This document shows positions 33,041 through 40,890 of a stretch of DNA of 43,818 nucleotides, in pieces. Position numbers and translations under genes: made by a program. A model generated the notes under the pieces. The model did not search any database and had not been told where the DNA came from. It saw nothing but the letters and a program-made list of their open reading frames with translations. Source of the stretch: Deltaproteobacteria bacterium (lineage in GTDB: Bacteria > Myxococcota > Myxococcia > Myxococcales > Anaeromyxobacteraceae); the NCBI GenBank assembly GCA_016214955.1, contig JACRMN010000028.1, positions 1-43,818 of the forward strand, written 5' to 3'. Numbering within the stretch: position 1 is the first letter of the stretch; every line of letters begins with the position of its first letter.

Positions 33041-33532
33041 ATGCCCATCGCCAGGCGAGTTGCCCACTCCAAGGCCTTCCCCGTGAGTGCCGCCCCGGAG
33101 CGGGTCTTCCCACTCCTCTGCCCCGTCCGCGAGTACGATTGGATCGACGGGTGGAAATGTCAGCTCGTGCACTCGGTGTCCGGCGTGGTGGAGGAGGGCT
33201 GCATCTTCGTGACCGACGGCCCTCCCGAGGGCAGGACAATCTGGACCACCGTCGTTCACGACCCGGCGGCGCACCGGGTCGAGTTCCTCCGCGTCACGCC
33301 CGACAGCCACGTGTCGCGGATGGTCCTGTCGGTGAGGCGCGACGGCGCCGGGTCCACGCTCGAGATCGGATACACCTTCACCGCCATCGACGCGCGCGGG
33401 GAGGCTCTCGTGGCGCTTCTCGACGACGGTCGGGCGCTCGACGCGCGCTCGGAGCGGCTGGTCCGATCGCTCGACCACTATCTGCGTACGGGCGCGATGC
33501 TGAAGCCGTACGGCGGGGCCGCTGCGGGATGA
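33041..33532 (+). CDS. SRPBCC/START-like ligand-binding protein
   Basis: 163 aa with SD GGAGG near the start. VFPLLCPVREYDWIDGWKCQLVHS, then GCIFVTDGPPEGRTIWTTVVHDPAAHRVEFLRVTPDSHVSRM and GSTLEIGYTFTAID show the alternating strands of the SRPBCC fold, as in polyketide cyclase or AHSA1-like proteins. Its stop codon overlaps the ATG of the MerR-type regulator, so both are co-translated. The regulator may respond to the ligand bound here, or control this gene. The exact ligand is unknown. Confidence 0.75.
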   Translation: MPIARRVAHSKAFPVSAAPERVFPLLCPVREYDWIDGWKCQLVHSVSGVVEEGCIFVTDGPPEGRTIWTTVVHDPAAHRVEFLRVTPDSHVSRMVLSVRRDGAGSTLEIGYTFTAIDARGEALVALLDDGRALDARSERLVRSLDHYLRTGAMLKPYGGAAAG

Positions 33533-34113
33533 CCAGCTCCATCCTCACGGTCGGCAGGCTCGCCCGGAGGTTCGGCCTCTCGAGGAGCACACTCCTCTAC
33601 TATGACTCCATCGGGCTCCTGCGGCCCTCCTCGCGGAGCCGGTCGAACTACCGCCACTACTCGGAGGAGGACGGCGAGCGGCTCGCGCAGGTGTGCCGGC
33701 TCCGCTCCGCCGGCGTGCCGCTCGCCGACATCCGCCGCATCCTGGAGAGCCGCGGCGGTGGGGTGGCGGCGGTCCTGGAGCGGCGCCTCGCCGAGCTCAA
33801 CCGCGAGATGTCCCGCCTGCGCGGTCAGCAGGAAGTGATCGTCCGGCTCCTGAAGCGCCCTTCGCTGCGTCGCAGGGTGCGAGCGCTCGACCGGCAGCAG
33901 TGGGTCGCTCTTCTGCGCGCTGCCGGGCTCGACGAGGATGGCATGCAGGCGTGGCACCGCGAGTTCGAGCGCCTGTCGCCCGAGGCCCACCAGGACTTCC
34001 TCGAATCCCTGGGCATCCCCGCGGCGGAGATCGGACGGATCCGCACCTGGTCGCGCCGCCGGGCCACCGGAGGAGGAGCGACGGGGCCGCCGCGCTTGCC
34101 GGCGCGCTCCTGA
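33529..34113 (+). CDS. MerR-family transcriptional regulator
   Basis: 194 aa, ATG overlapping the previous stop. The N-terminal winged HTH is clear: LTVGRLARRFGLSRSTLLYYDSIGLLRPSSRSRSNYRHYSEED, then LAQVCRLRSAGVPLADIRRILES. A coiled-coil linker (LAELNREMSRLRGQQEVIVRLLK) and a C-terminal region of about 75 residues follow. No conserved Cys pair for metals is evident, so an organic effector is more likely. MerR proteins usually activate from promoters with long spacers; no target promoter was identified. Confidence 0.88.
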   Translation: MTSSILTVGRLARRFGLSRSTLLYYDSIGLLRPSSRSRSNYRHYSEEDGERLAQVCRLRSAGVPLADIRRILESRGGGVAAVLERRLAELNREMSRLRGQQEVIVRLLKRPSLRRRVRALDRQQWVALLRAAGLDEDGMQAWHREFERLSPEAHQDFLESLGIPAAEIGRIRTWSRRRATGGGATGPPRLPARS

Positions 34114-34241
34114 CCTCCCCGAGGTGCGAGGCGATGGGCGAGAGCAACGCAACCCCTGCAGGTGAGCGGCCGGCCATCCCCGGCGCGCTCCGCGTCGTCG
34201 GGTACGGCCGCGCCGCATTTGGCCTCGCGACGATCCTCGCC

Positions 34242-34390
34242 GGCGGGGTAGACTCCGCATGTGCGGCAGAAGAAGTGGTTCACCATGCGGCTGCCGAAGC
34301 GGTAGACCGAGAGCGCCTCGCGGCCCTGGAGCGTGAAGTCGACTGGGGGGAAGTAGACGGTGGACATCGCCGCGCCGCGGACCGGGGTGA
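34242..34390 (-). pseudogene. Fragment of a GFA (CENP-V/formaldehyde-activating) family gene
   Basis: On the minus strand a short piece reads STVYFPPVDFTLQGREALSVY, then FGSRMVNHFFCRTCGVYP. This is the middle of a GFA-family protein, including the CxxC zinc ligand pair. Family members are about 120-160 aa. The N-terminal Cys motif is not recognisable and the frame after CGVYPAGE loses similarity. It is a gene remnant lying between the MerR gene and the AbrB/Doc operon. Confidence 0.6.
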
Positions 34391-34414
34391 GGGCCGAGGC
34401 GCTGGCGGCTGGCC

Positions 34415-34444
34415 GTTCGTACGGACCAGATATACAGTACGAAC
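34415..34444 (+). promoter_or_regulatory. Inverted-repeat operator and -10 box of the AbrB/Doc operon
   Basis: GTTCGTAC (34,415-34,422) and GTACGAAC (34,437-34,444) form a perfect 8-bp inverted repeat that ends 1 nt before the antitoxin ATG. Between the arms lies TATACA (34,431-34,436), a good -10 box. It is 9 nt from the start codon, so the transcript should be leaderless. No SD and no clear -35 are seen. The antitoxin probably binds the repeat and represses its own operon. Confidence 0.65.
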
Positions 34445-34445
34445 A

Positions 34446-34673
34446 ATGCGCAAGAAGCTCACCAGGACGGGTAACAGCCTGGCCCTGGTGCTCGACCGCG
34501 ACCTGCTCGAGGCCACGGGAATAGAAGCCAGCACTCCTCTCGAGGTCTCCACCGACGGAGAGGTCATCGTCATCTCGCCGGTCCGGAAGGGCAGGCGTAC
34601 CGAGCGCCTGCGAGCCGTGATGGATCGGGCACACGCCAGGTACGCCGGTGCCTTCAAGCGGCTGGCCGAGTGA
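34446..34673 (+). CDS. AbrB/MazE-like antitoxin
   Basis: 75 aa. The N-terminal 45 residues form a swapped-hairpin AbrB/SpoVT domain (KLTRTGNSLALVLDRDLLEATGI, then PLEVSTDGEVIVISPV). The C-terminal tail (RAVMDRAHARYAGAFKRLAE) should wrap the toxin. It overlaps the Doc gene by 4 nt (GTGA). It neutralises Doc and likely autoregulates via the inverted repeat just upstream. Length and order are as in other AbrB-Doc pairs. Confidence 0.88.
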   Translation: MRKKLTRTGNSLALVLDRDLLEATGIEASTPLEVSTDGEVIVISPVRKGRRTERLRAVMDRAHARYAGAFKRLAE

Positions 34674-35077
34674 AGCCGCGCCTTCGCCCGGTCTTCCTGA
34701 CGCTGGACGAGGTGCTGGCACTCCATGCCGACCAGCTCGAGCGCTACGGGGGCGATCCGGGCCTCCGGGACGTTGGGCTCCTGGAGTCGGCCCTCGCCAC
34801 GCCGCGCACCACGTTCGGCAGGGCGTACCTGCATGGCAGCCTTCCCGAGATGGCTGCTGCCTACCTGTTCCACCTGGTGGGCAACCACTCCTTCGTGGAC
34901 GGCAACAAGCGGGTGGGGCTGGCGGCAGCCATCGCCTTCCTCGGGCTCAACGGGCTCTGGGTCGAGGCGGAGCCCGATGAGCTCACCGAGCTCGTGCTCC
35001 GCTTGGCCCGGGGTGATGCCACCAAGGCGGAGGCAGCGGAGTTCCTCCGAGGCCACATCGTGGGGTACGGCAGCTAG
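34670..35077 (+). CDS. doc: Doc toxin (Fic family)
   Basis: 135 aa from GTG 34670, overlapping the antitoxin stop. The Fic-type motif HSFVDGNKRVG (H73 to R81) matches HxFxDGNKR, with the catalytic His and phosphate-binding residues present. FLTLDEVLALHADQLERYGGDPGLRDVGLLESAL is the classic Doc N-terminus. Doc toxins phosphorylate elongation factor EF-Tu and stop translation. The key residues suggest an active toxin. Confidence 0.92.
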   Translation: MKPRLRPVFLTLDEVLALHADQLERYGGDPGLRDVGLLESALATPRTTFGRAYLHGSLPEMAAAYLFHLVGNHSFVDGNKRVGLAAAIAFLGLNGLWVEAEPDELTELVLRLARGDATKAEAAEFLRGHIVGYGS

Positions 35078-35145
35078 AGGGGGCGGCGGCGAGGAGTTCT
35101 GCCACTCGGTTCTCGGCGCCTGCAAGTGAGCGGAGGGAGGTCAAC

Positions 35146-35718
35146 GTGCTGTTCCCCTACGACCGCTCTCGGGCCCCGCGGGACTCGTGCGTCATCGATC
35201 GCTGGGCCGGGCAGGGCTGGCGGCTCCTGGAGCGCCACGAGCTACAGGTCCGGGCTCCGGCGGCCGTCGCCGTCGAGGCCGTGGCCAGCACGACGCTCGC
35301 CGAGCTTCCCGCCGTGAGGGCGCTGTTCGCCGTGCGGGGCCTCCGGTTCTCGAAGGAGATGACCCTCCGTGCGTTCTTCTCCACGCCGCCCTTCGTGTGG
35401 CTCGAGGAGGAGGTGGGGCGCGAGGCGGTCTTCGGCGTGCTCATCCCGCCCGCGGGGCCCGGCGGCCGGAAGCGTCCCAGGTCGCCGGCCGAGTTTCGCG
35501 AAGCGCTGGGCGCCGCGCCGTTTGCTGCCCTCGGGACCTTCCGGGCGGAGCCGGAAGGGGACGGGGTCAGGCTGTGGACCGAGACGTGGTCGCGGACGAG
35601 GGGCGTCGTGCCCTCGCTCACCTTCGGCGCCTACTGGCTGGCGATCGGGCCGTGGAGCGCGTGGATCCGGAGGATGTTCCTGAGGGCCGCGCGGACGCGG
35701 GCCGAGGCTCCTGTGTGA
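35146..35718 (+). CDS. Hypothetical protein
   Basis: 190 aa from GTG 35146 with SD GGAGGGAGG. The sequence VRAPAAVAVEAVASTTLAELPAVRALFAVRG, then FSTPPFVWLEEEVGREAVFGVLIPP, then FRAEPEGDGVRLWTETWSRTRG and FGAYWLAIGPWSAWIRRMFLRAARTRAE suggests an SRPBCC-like fold: helix-grip strands with a long C-terminal helix. I cannot place it in a named family. It stands alone, 68 nt after doc. Confidence 0.65.
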   Translation: MLFPYDRSRAPRDSCVIDRWAGQGWRLLERHELQVRAPAAVAVEAVASTTLAELPAVRALFAVRGLRFSKEMTLRAFFSTPPFVWLEEEVGREAVFGVLIPPAGPGGRKRPRSPAEFREALGAAPFAALGTFRAEPEGDGVRLWTETWSRTRGVVPSLTFGAYWLAIGPWSAWIRRMFLRAARTRAEAPV

Positions 35719-35835
35719 AGGCAGGCCGGGGCGGGATCGCTCCCCACCGGGTCGGGACGGGTCCGGCCCGGAAGCGAAGTGCTCCGCCTCGCGGCCCGAG
35801 CTGCCTCGTCGAACTGCTGCTCGGTGGCGCCCGGC

Positions 35836-37266
35836 CTAGGGGCCCGAGGACAAGGCCTTCACCAGCCGGTACAGGTACTCGTGCCCCTCGTCGAAGGACT
35901 TGGCGAGGATGCGCTCGTCCTTGCCGTGGGCTCGGATGTCGTCGATCTCGCCAGCGAGCCCCGAGTGGCCGTACGTGGGAATGCCGGCGTTGCGCAGGTG
36001 GGACCCGTCTGTCGCCGCGGCGAGCATCGTCGGGATGACCGGGATCCCCGGCCAGAACTCCTCGGTGAGGCGCTCGGCAGCCCCGAGGATCTCGGGGTTC
36101 AGCGGTGACGGGGGGCTGAGCGTTGGCTTGCCCAGGGGCTCGACCAGGATCTGCTTGTCGGCCAGGACGCGCTCCAGCGTTCGCAGGACCTCTTCCACGG
36201 GCTCACCGGGGAGGATGCGGCAGTTGACGGTGGCGCGAGCGGTCTGTGGCAGGGCGTTGGGGGCGTGGCCGCCCTCCAGCTGGGTGGCGACGCAGGTCGT
36301 GCGCAGCTGGGCGTTGTAGATGGGGATGGCCGACAGGCGGGCCACCGCGTCTGCATCCGGCTGCGGGGAGGCAATCGACCGCATGTCGGACGCCAGCTGC
36401 CCGGACTCCAGGCGGGCGGAGCGCTCGAAGAACGCGCGGGTGGTCTCGTTGAGCTTCAGAGGGAAGTCGAACCGGGCGAGTCGCGCCAGGCCTTCGGCGA
36501 GGTGGTAGATGGCGTTGTCCCGCGTGGGGATCGAACTGTGCCCACCCCTGTTCTTCACCTCCAGGCGATAGCTGAGATTCACCTTCTCGCTCGTCTGGAG
36601 GCCGCTTCTCAACGGCTTGCCATTCTTCAGGCCGACGCTGGCGCCCTCGTTGAGGGCGAACTCGGCGTCGATGAGGTCGCGGTGGTGCAGGAGGAGCCAC
36701 TGGATGCCCATGACGTTGCGGTCGAGGATCTCCTCGTCCGTTTCCAGCGCCACGATGATGTCCCGGGCGGGCCGGAAGCCTTCCTGCCGGTAGCGGATCA
36801 GGTTGGCGACGAACGCCGCCGCCATGTACTTGTCGTCCGACACGCCGCGCCCGTAGAGGTAGCCCTCCTGCTCCACCAGCTTGAACGGATCGAACGACCA
36901 GTCCTCTCGCCGGGCCTCCACGACATCGAGGTGCGCCAGCAGGAGGATTGGCCTCCGGGCACCGGTGCCGCGCAGCCGGGCGACCAGGTTGCCCTTGCGC
37001 GGCGCGGGCGAGAGCACCTGCACGTCCTCCGCGGCGAAGCCGGCGGCTCGGAGCCGCGCCGCCATGGCGTTGGCCGCCTGAAAGGTATCTCCGGTCGCGG
37101 TGACCGTGTTGATCTCGACGAGCTCCCGGTGGATCTCCCTCGCGAGCTTCTGGTGCGGCGTGAGCGGCTGCGCGGTTGCCAGCTGGCATGCTGCAATGGC
37201 GAGGATGAAGAGAAGCGCCCGAGGTGGACGACGACTGGGAGGTGGCGCGGCGACGACCGTGGCCAT
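35836..37266 (-). CDS. M20-family metallopeptidase with signal peptide
   Basis: 476 aa with SD GGAGG. The N-terminus PPRALLFILAIAACQLATAQP is a Sec signal, so the enzyme acts in the periplasm or outside. M20 dinuclear zinc motifs are present: LLLAHLDVV (HxD), LYGRGVSDDK (bridging Asp), ALETDEEI (general-base Glu and next Glu) and LAAATDGSHLRNAGIPTYG. The dimerisation domain carries NRGGHSSIPTRDNAIY. Close relatives are annotated as carboxypeptidases or dipeptidases. The exact substrate is not evident. Confidence 0.9.
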   Translation of the reverse strand: MATVVAAPPPSRRPPRALLFILAIAACQLATAQPLTPHQKLAREIHRELVEINTVTATGDTFQAANAMAARLRAAGFAAEDVQVLSPAPRKGNLVARLRGTGARRPILLLAHLDVVEARREDWSFDPFKLVEQEGYLYGRGVSDDKYMAAAFVANLIRYRQEGFRPARDIIVALETDEEILDRNVMGIQWLLLHHRDLIDAEFALNEGASVGLKNGKPLRSGLQTSEKVNLSYRLEVKNRGGHSSIPTRDNAIYHLAEGLARLARFDFPLKLNETTRAFFERSARLESGQLASDMRSIASPQPDADAVARLSAIPIYNAQLRTTCVATQLEGGHAPNALPQTARATVNCRILPGEPVEEVLRTLERVLADKQILVEPLGKPTLSPPSPLNPEILGAAERLTEEFWPGIPVIPTMLAAATDGSHLRNAGIPTYGHSGLAGEIDDIRAHGKDERILAKSFDEGHEYLYRLVKALSSGP

Positions 37267-37480
37267 GGGACCTCCACCCGACTGGTTTCGCTGGAGAGTC
37301 GACCCGAAGACGCGCTGTGAGCAAACTACGCGCCCTGCTTCACGACTGGCAAACGAGCCGGCAGGCCCCGCTGGGTTGCCCCGATGGGCGCGCCTGCGGG
37401 GAGGGAGGCGGGCCTCACCTTCGACGGCACCACCAACCTTCCCCTTGGCTACCGAGCCAGGAGCTCGGCGGATTGGAGCC

Positions 37481-38770
37481 TCAGCCGCGACCGCGCGTCG
37501 CCCCGCCTCGCGGCCCCCGCGCGGTCGCCAGCGAGACCGTCGCGAAGCCGAAGCGGGCGCGGATGCTGTCGACGGCCGCGCCGACCCGCTCGTTGCGATC
37601 GAAGAGCGGGAGCTGCTCGAACATGCCCAGGTTGGAGAGCTGCACGCCGAGCAGGCGGATCGGCAGCGGCCGCGTCCGCGCCGCCACCAGCATCTCCTTG
37701 ACGATGGGGTAGAGCTCGAGCTCCGAGCTGGTGGCCGCGGTGGTGTGCGAGCGCGTCAGCGTGTGGAAGTCGGCGTAGCGCAGCTTGAGGGTCACCGTGC
37801 GCGCCTTGACGTGGCGCTTGCGCGCGCGCCAGCAGACCCGCTCGCACAGGCCGCACAGGACCGCCTCGACGGTGGCCGGGTCGGTCACGTCCTCGCGGAA
37901 GGTGCGCTCGTTGGAGATGCTGCCGACGGTCTCGCCCTCGGGATCGTGCTCGGCGAACGCCGGGCGCTCGCGGCCGAGGTCGCCCGAGCCCAGCCCCTGC
38001 AAGCCGCGCCAGATGGATGGCGCCCAGGCGCCGAAGATCCCCTGCAGGTCCGCGACGGAGGCCTCGGCGACCGCGCCCAGCGTCCGGTAGCCGGCGGCGT
38101 GCAACCGGGCCTCGGCGGCGGGACCGATGCCGGGAAACGCCCGCACCGGCAGCGGCGCCAGCACGGCGCGCTCCACGCCCGCGGGCACGAGCATCACGCC
38201 GCGGGGCTTGGCCAGTGCCGACGCCACCTTGGCCACGACCTTGCTGGTTGCGACCCCGGCGCTCGACGGCAGGCCCACCTCGTCGAAGATCGCCGTCGTC
38301 AGCTGCAGCACCGCGCCCTCGATGACCGCGTCGCCGGTGCGGTCCTCGCCGCCGCTCCCGCCGGCGGCGGCGCCGGACCCGTAGAGCCGCTCGCAGCCGG
38401 AGAAGTCGAGGTACATCTCGTCGATGCTGGCGACCAGCACCCGGGGCGCGAAGCGACGCGCGATGGCGCGCACGCGCTCGGCGTAGGTGCCGTAGACCTC
38501 GTGCCGGGTGGGCAGGTAGATGGCATGCGGCGCGCGCTTGCCGGCCTCGGTGAGCGACATGCCCGACTTCACGCCGAGGCGGCGCACCTCGTAGCTGCAG
38601 GCGGTGACCACGCCGCGGCTGCCCGGCTTGCCGCCGACGATCACCGGCTTGCCTTCCAGCGTGGGATCCAGCAGCCGCTCGACCGACACGAAGAAGGTGT
38701 CGAGATCGAGGCAGCAGATGCGCGGCGCCGCCAGCGGCTGCGCGCGCGCGAGCTCCGACGCCGTCCCCAT
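37481..38770 (-). CDS. dinB: DNA polymerase IV (Y-family translesion polymerase)
   Basis: 429 aa. Catalytic acids are present: D22 (CCLDLDTFFVSVE) and D117-E118 (VASIDEMYLDFSG), with F27 as steric gate. The palm and finger motifs (GVVTACSYEVRRLGVKSGMSL) and the HhH region (GIGPAAEARLHAAGYRTLG) are clear. QLPLF near residue 393 is a likely sliding-clamp-binding motif. The protein performs error-prone lesion bypass. A LexA-box-like site lies 15 nt upstream of the start, suggesting SOS induction. Confidence 0.93.
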   Translation of the reverse strand: MGTASELARAQPLAAPRICCLDLDTFFVSVERLLDPTLEGKPVIVGGKPGSRGVVTACSYEVRRLGVKSGMSLTEAGKRAPHAIYLPTRHEVYGTYAERVRAIARRFAPRVLVASIDEMYLDFSGCERLYGSGAAAGGSGGEDRTGDAVIEGAVLQLTTAIFDEVGLPSSAGVATSKVVAKVASALAKPRGVMLVPAGVERAVLAPLPVRAFPGIGPAAEARLHAAGYRTLGAVAEASVADLQGIFGAWAPSIWRGLQGLGSGDLGRERPAFAEHDPEGETVGSISNERTFREDVTDPATVEAVLCGLCERVCWRARKRHVKARTVTLKLRYADFHTLTRSHTTAATSSELELYPIVKEMLVAARTRPLPIRLLGVQLSNLGMFEQLPLFDRNERVGAAVDSIRARFGFATVSLATARGPRGGATRGRG

Positions 38771-38784
38771 GCTCCGGACGATAG

Positions 38785-38801
38785 CTGATCAAACGTTCAG
38801 G
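38785..38801. promoter_or_regulatory. Putative LexA (SOS) box upstream of dinB
   Basis: CTGATCAAACGTTCAGG agrees at 14 of 17 positions with the LexA-binding consensus described for Myxococcus, CTRHAMRYBYGTTCAGS, including the whole conserved GTTCAGS half. It lies 15 nt before the dinB start codon, where repressor binding would block transcription. It also precedes the divergent ferredoxin/MBL gene by 78 nt. Confidence 0.6.
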
Positions 38802-38879
38802 TTCAAGCCGGGAGCTGGGCGAGCGCCGGGACGGCCTCGCCGGGCGGCGCCCCGATGGGCCGCGGACTATCCTCGAGGC

Positions 38880-39752
38880 GTGGCCCTGCTCGCCCATCGC
38901 GTCCCCGAGGACGCCCCCGGCGACCTCTTCGTCGACACCTCCTGCATCGGCTGCGACACTTGCCGGCGCCTCGCCCCGGGGATCTTCGGCGGCGGAGCGA
39001 GCGGCCGGTCGTTCGTGGCTCGCCAGCCCCAGGGCGAGGAGGAGCGCCGGCGCGCGCTCCTGGCGCTGGTCTCCTGCCCGACCGCCTCCATCGGCAGCGC
39101 CTCGCACCAGGGCGTGGCCGAGGCCTCCCGGGCCCTGCCCGAGGAGGTGGCCCCGGGCGTGCTCGACTGCGGCTACGCGGCCGAGTCCTCCTACGGGGCC
39201 TCGGCCTGGCTGCTGCGCCGCCCGGAGGGGAACGTCCTCGTCGACTCGCCGCGGGCGGCTCGCCCGCTCCTCGAGCGGCTCCGGGCCATGGGCGGGGTCC
39301 GGACGATGTTCCTCACCCACCGCGACGACGTCGCCGATCACGAGCGGTTCCGCGAGGCCCTCGGCTGCGAGCGGGTGCTCCACGAGGCCGATCTCGCCCG
39401 GGGCACCGCCGACGTCGAGTGGGTGCTCGAGGGCGGCGAGCCGGTGGCCCTGGACCACGACCTGCTCGCCATCCCGGTGCCTGGCCACACCCGCGGCTCG
39501 GCGGCGCTCCTCTGGAAGCACACCTACCTCTTCACCGGCGACCACCTCTGGGCCGACCCGGAGGGCCGGCTGGAGGCCTCGCGCTCGGTGTGCTGGTGGA
39601 GCTGGGAGGCCCAGCTCCGCTCGCTGGAGCGGCTCCTCTCCTTCGAGTTCAGCTGGGTGCTGCCGGGCCACGGGCGGCCCACCCGCCGCGAGTCGCCCGA
39701 GGCGATGCGGCGCGACCTGGCCGACCTGGTGGAGCGGCTGGGCGGCCGGTAG
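38880..39752 (+). CDS. Ferredoxin domain fused to metallo-beta-lactamase-fold hydrolase
   Basis: 290 aa from GTG 38880. The first 75 residues form a single 4Fe-4S ferredoxin: CIGCDTC (C22, C25, C28) and C66 in SCPTASIG. An MBL fold follows: FLTHRDDVADH in the place of the HxHxDH metal motif, PVPGHTRGSAALL, YLFTGDHLW and WVLPGHGRPTR. The first metal motif is changed from HxHxDH to H-R-D-D-V-A-D-H, so the metal site may be altered or rely on spaced ligands. Possibly a redox-linked hydrolase; substrate unknown. It is divergent from dinB. Confidence 0.8.
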   Translation: MALLAHRVPEDAPGDLFVDTSCIGCDTCRRLAPGIFGGGASGRSFVARQPQGEEERRRALLALVSCPTASIGSASHQGVAEASRALPEEVAPGVLDCGYAAESSYGASAWLLRRPEGNVLVDSPRAARPLLERLRAMGGVRTMFLTHRDDVADHERFREALGCERVLHEADLARGTADVEWVLEGGEPVALDHDLLAIPVPGHTRGSAALLWKHTYLFTGDHLWADPEGRLEASRSVCWWSWEAQLRSLERLLSFEFSWVLPGHGRPTRRESPEAMRRDLADLVERLGGR

Positions 39753-39867
39753 GGTGCCGCCGAGCGCGGATGGAGCGGTCACCAAACGTGAAGCTCGTCT
39801 CCTGCGCCTGGAGGCTGGTGGGCGTGCCCGAGGGGTGCGCGCCCGCCGGGGGAATCGCCCGGTGCCG

Positions 39868-40755
39868 TCACGGTCCCTCGGGAATGTCACCCGAGTAGAG
39901 CCGGGTCAGCAGCCAGGGCTTGCGCTTCAGGAGGTCGGCGATGGGCGGGCTCACGTCGGAGCCTCGCCGTGCCTGGGCGGGGGTCTCGGGCCAGGCAAAG
40001 GGGAGCTCCAGGTAAGCATCGGGCGTGCGCGCCGCGTCGAGCAGGCCGAGGAGCGCCCGGAGGACGGCGCGCTGCCCATCGGCATCGCCGGGGCGACCCA
40101 TGGGGCGCGACATGGGGTGGGCGATGCCGGCGAGGCGGGGCACGCCGACGGCCCGGGTGAAGTCGGGAATCATGGACAGGGAGACGGTGGAGATCCCCTC
40201 GGCTTCGAGCACCCGCTGGACCAGTCCCACGGACCGGCAGCAGAAGGGTCAGGCAGGAACGAGCGCCGCGGCGTCCACGCCGCGCGCCCGCATCTCCCGG
40301 GCGATGGCCGGGGCGGTCTCGCGCTCCAGCACCTCTGGGCGGAGCTGGTAGCCCATGAGCGAGTAGTGGGTGTCCGCGGCCCGGCCGACGACCCCCTCGC
40401 CGGCGAGCTCCCGCAGCCGCCGCATGGGCAGCACCACGTCGAGGTCCGTGGCGCCGAAGCGCCGGTCGATGTGCAGGTGGTGGAGCCCCACCTCGCGCTC
40501 GGTGGTCTGCTGCGGGATGAGCCGGAAGGTGGGATCGCCCCACCAGGGGTTGCGGCGCTCGCCCTCCTCGTCGAAGGGCGCGTCGTCGAGGCGGGCAACC
40601 CCCGCCGTGGAGACGAGAGCCACCGTGGCCTGGGCCAGGGGCCTGGCCATGGGCGTCCAGGGGATGGCGCGATGGCCTCGTGCCTCGCGCTCCACCCAGG
40701 CCTTGATGATCTGGCGGCTCGCGAAGTCGAGGTAGCGGTAGGAGTCGATGGGCAT
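39868..40755 (-). CDS. Predicted selenoprotein, glycine/sarcosine/betaine reductase selenoprotein B-like family
   Basis: 295 aa if the in-frame TGA at 40,249-40,251 is read as selenocysteine. SD AGGAGG lies 7 nt before ATG 40755. The part before UGA (MPIDSYRYLDFASRQIIKAW, ATVALVSTAGVARLDDAPF, HHLHIDRRFGATDLDVVLPM) and the part after (SVGLVQRVLEAEGISTVSLSMIPDFTRAVGVPR) together make one protein resembling the small selenoprotein B-like family. The join reads U169-P-F-C172-C, a UxxC redox motif where many relatives have CxxC. A stable hairpin begins 5 nt after the UGA. Selenocysteine insertion needs sel genes elsewhere in the genome. The only alternative is a nonsense mutation, which the intact downstream frame makes unlikely. 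Confidence 0.8.
40213..40243 (-). promoter_or_regulatory. Candidate SECIS hairpin directly after the UGA
   Basis: Reading on the minus strand from 5 nt after the UGA, CTGCTG pairs with CAGCGG and CCGGTCC with GGACTGG around a GTG loop, with a two-base UC bulge on the 3' side. Bacterial SECIS elements are short coding-region hairpins in just this place, often with a bulged U. The fit is by position and fold only. Confidence 0.55.
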
Positions 40756-40890
40756 GGCCGCGCCTCCTGCAGCAAGCGGGCCGCCTCGGCCGGGCCCGCC
40801 GTTCGCCGGAAGCCTGCCGGAACGGACGACAGCGCTGCCCGCCCATCCGGCAGTTGCATCGAACGAAGCCCCTGGGCGCATACTCCACCG

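Noticed and set aside
40249-40251. TGA as a simple stop or nonsense mutation
   Set aside because: The frame after it remains conserved-looking for 125 codons, the position is UxxC, and a hairpin follows directly. Selenocysteine is the better reading, but it depends on sel genes outside the window.
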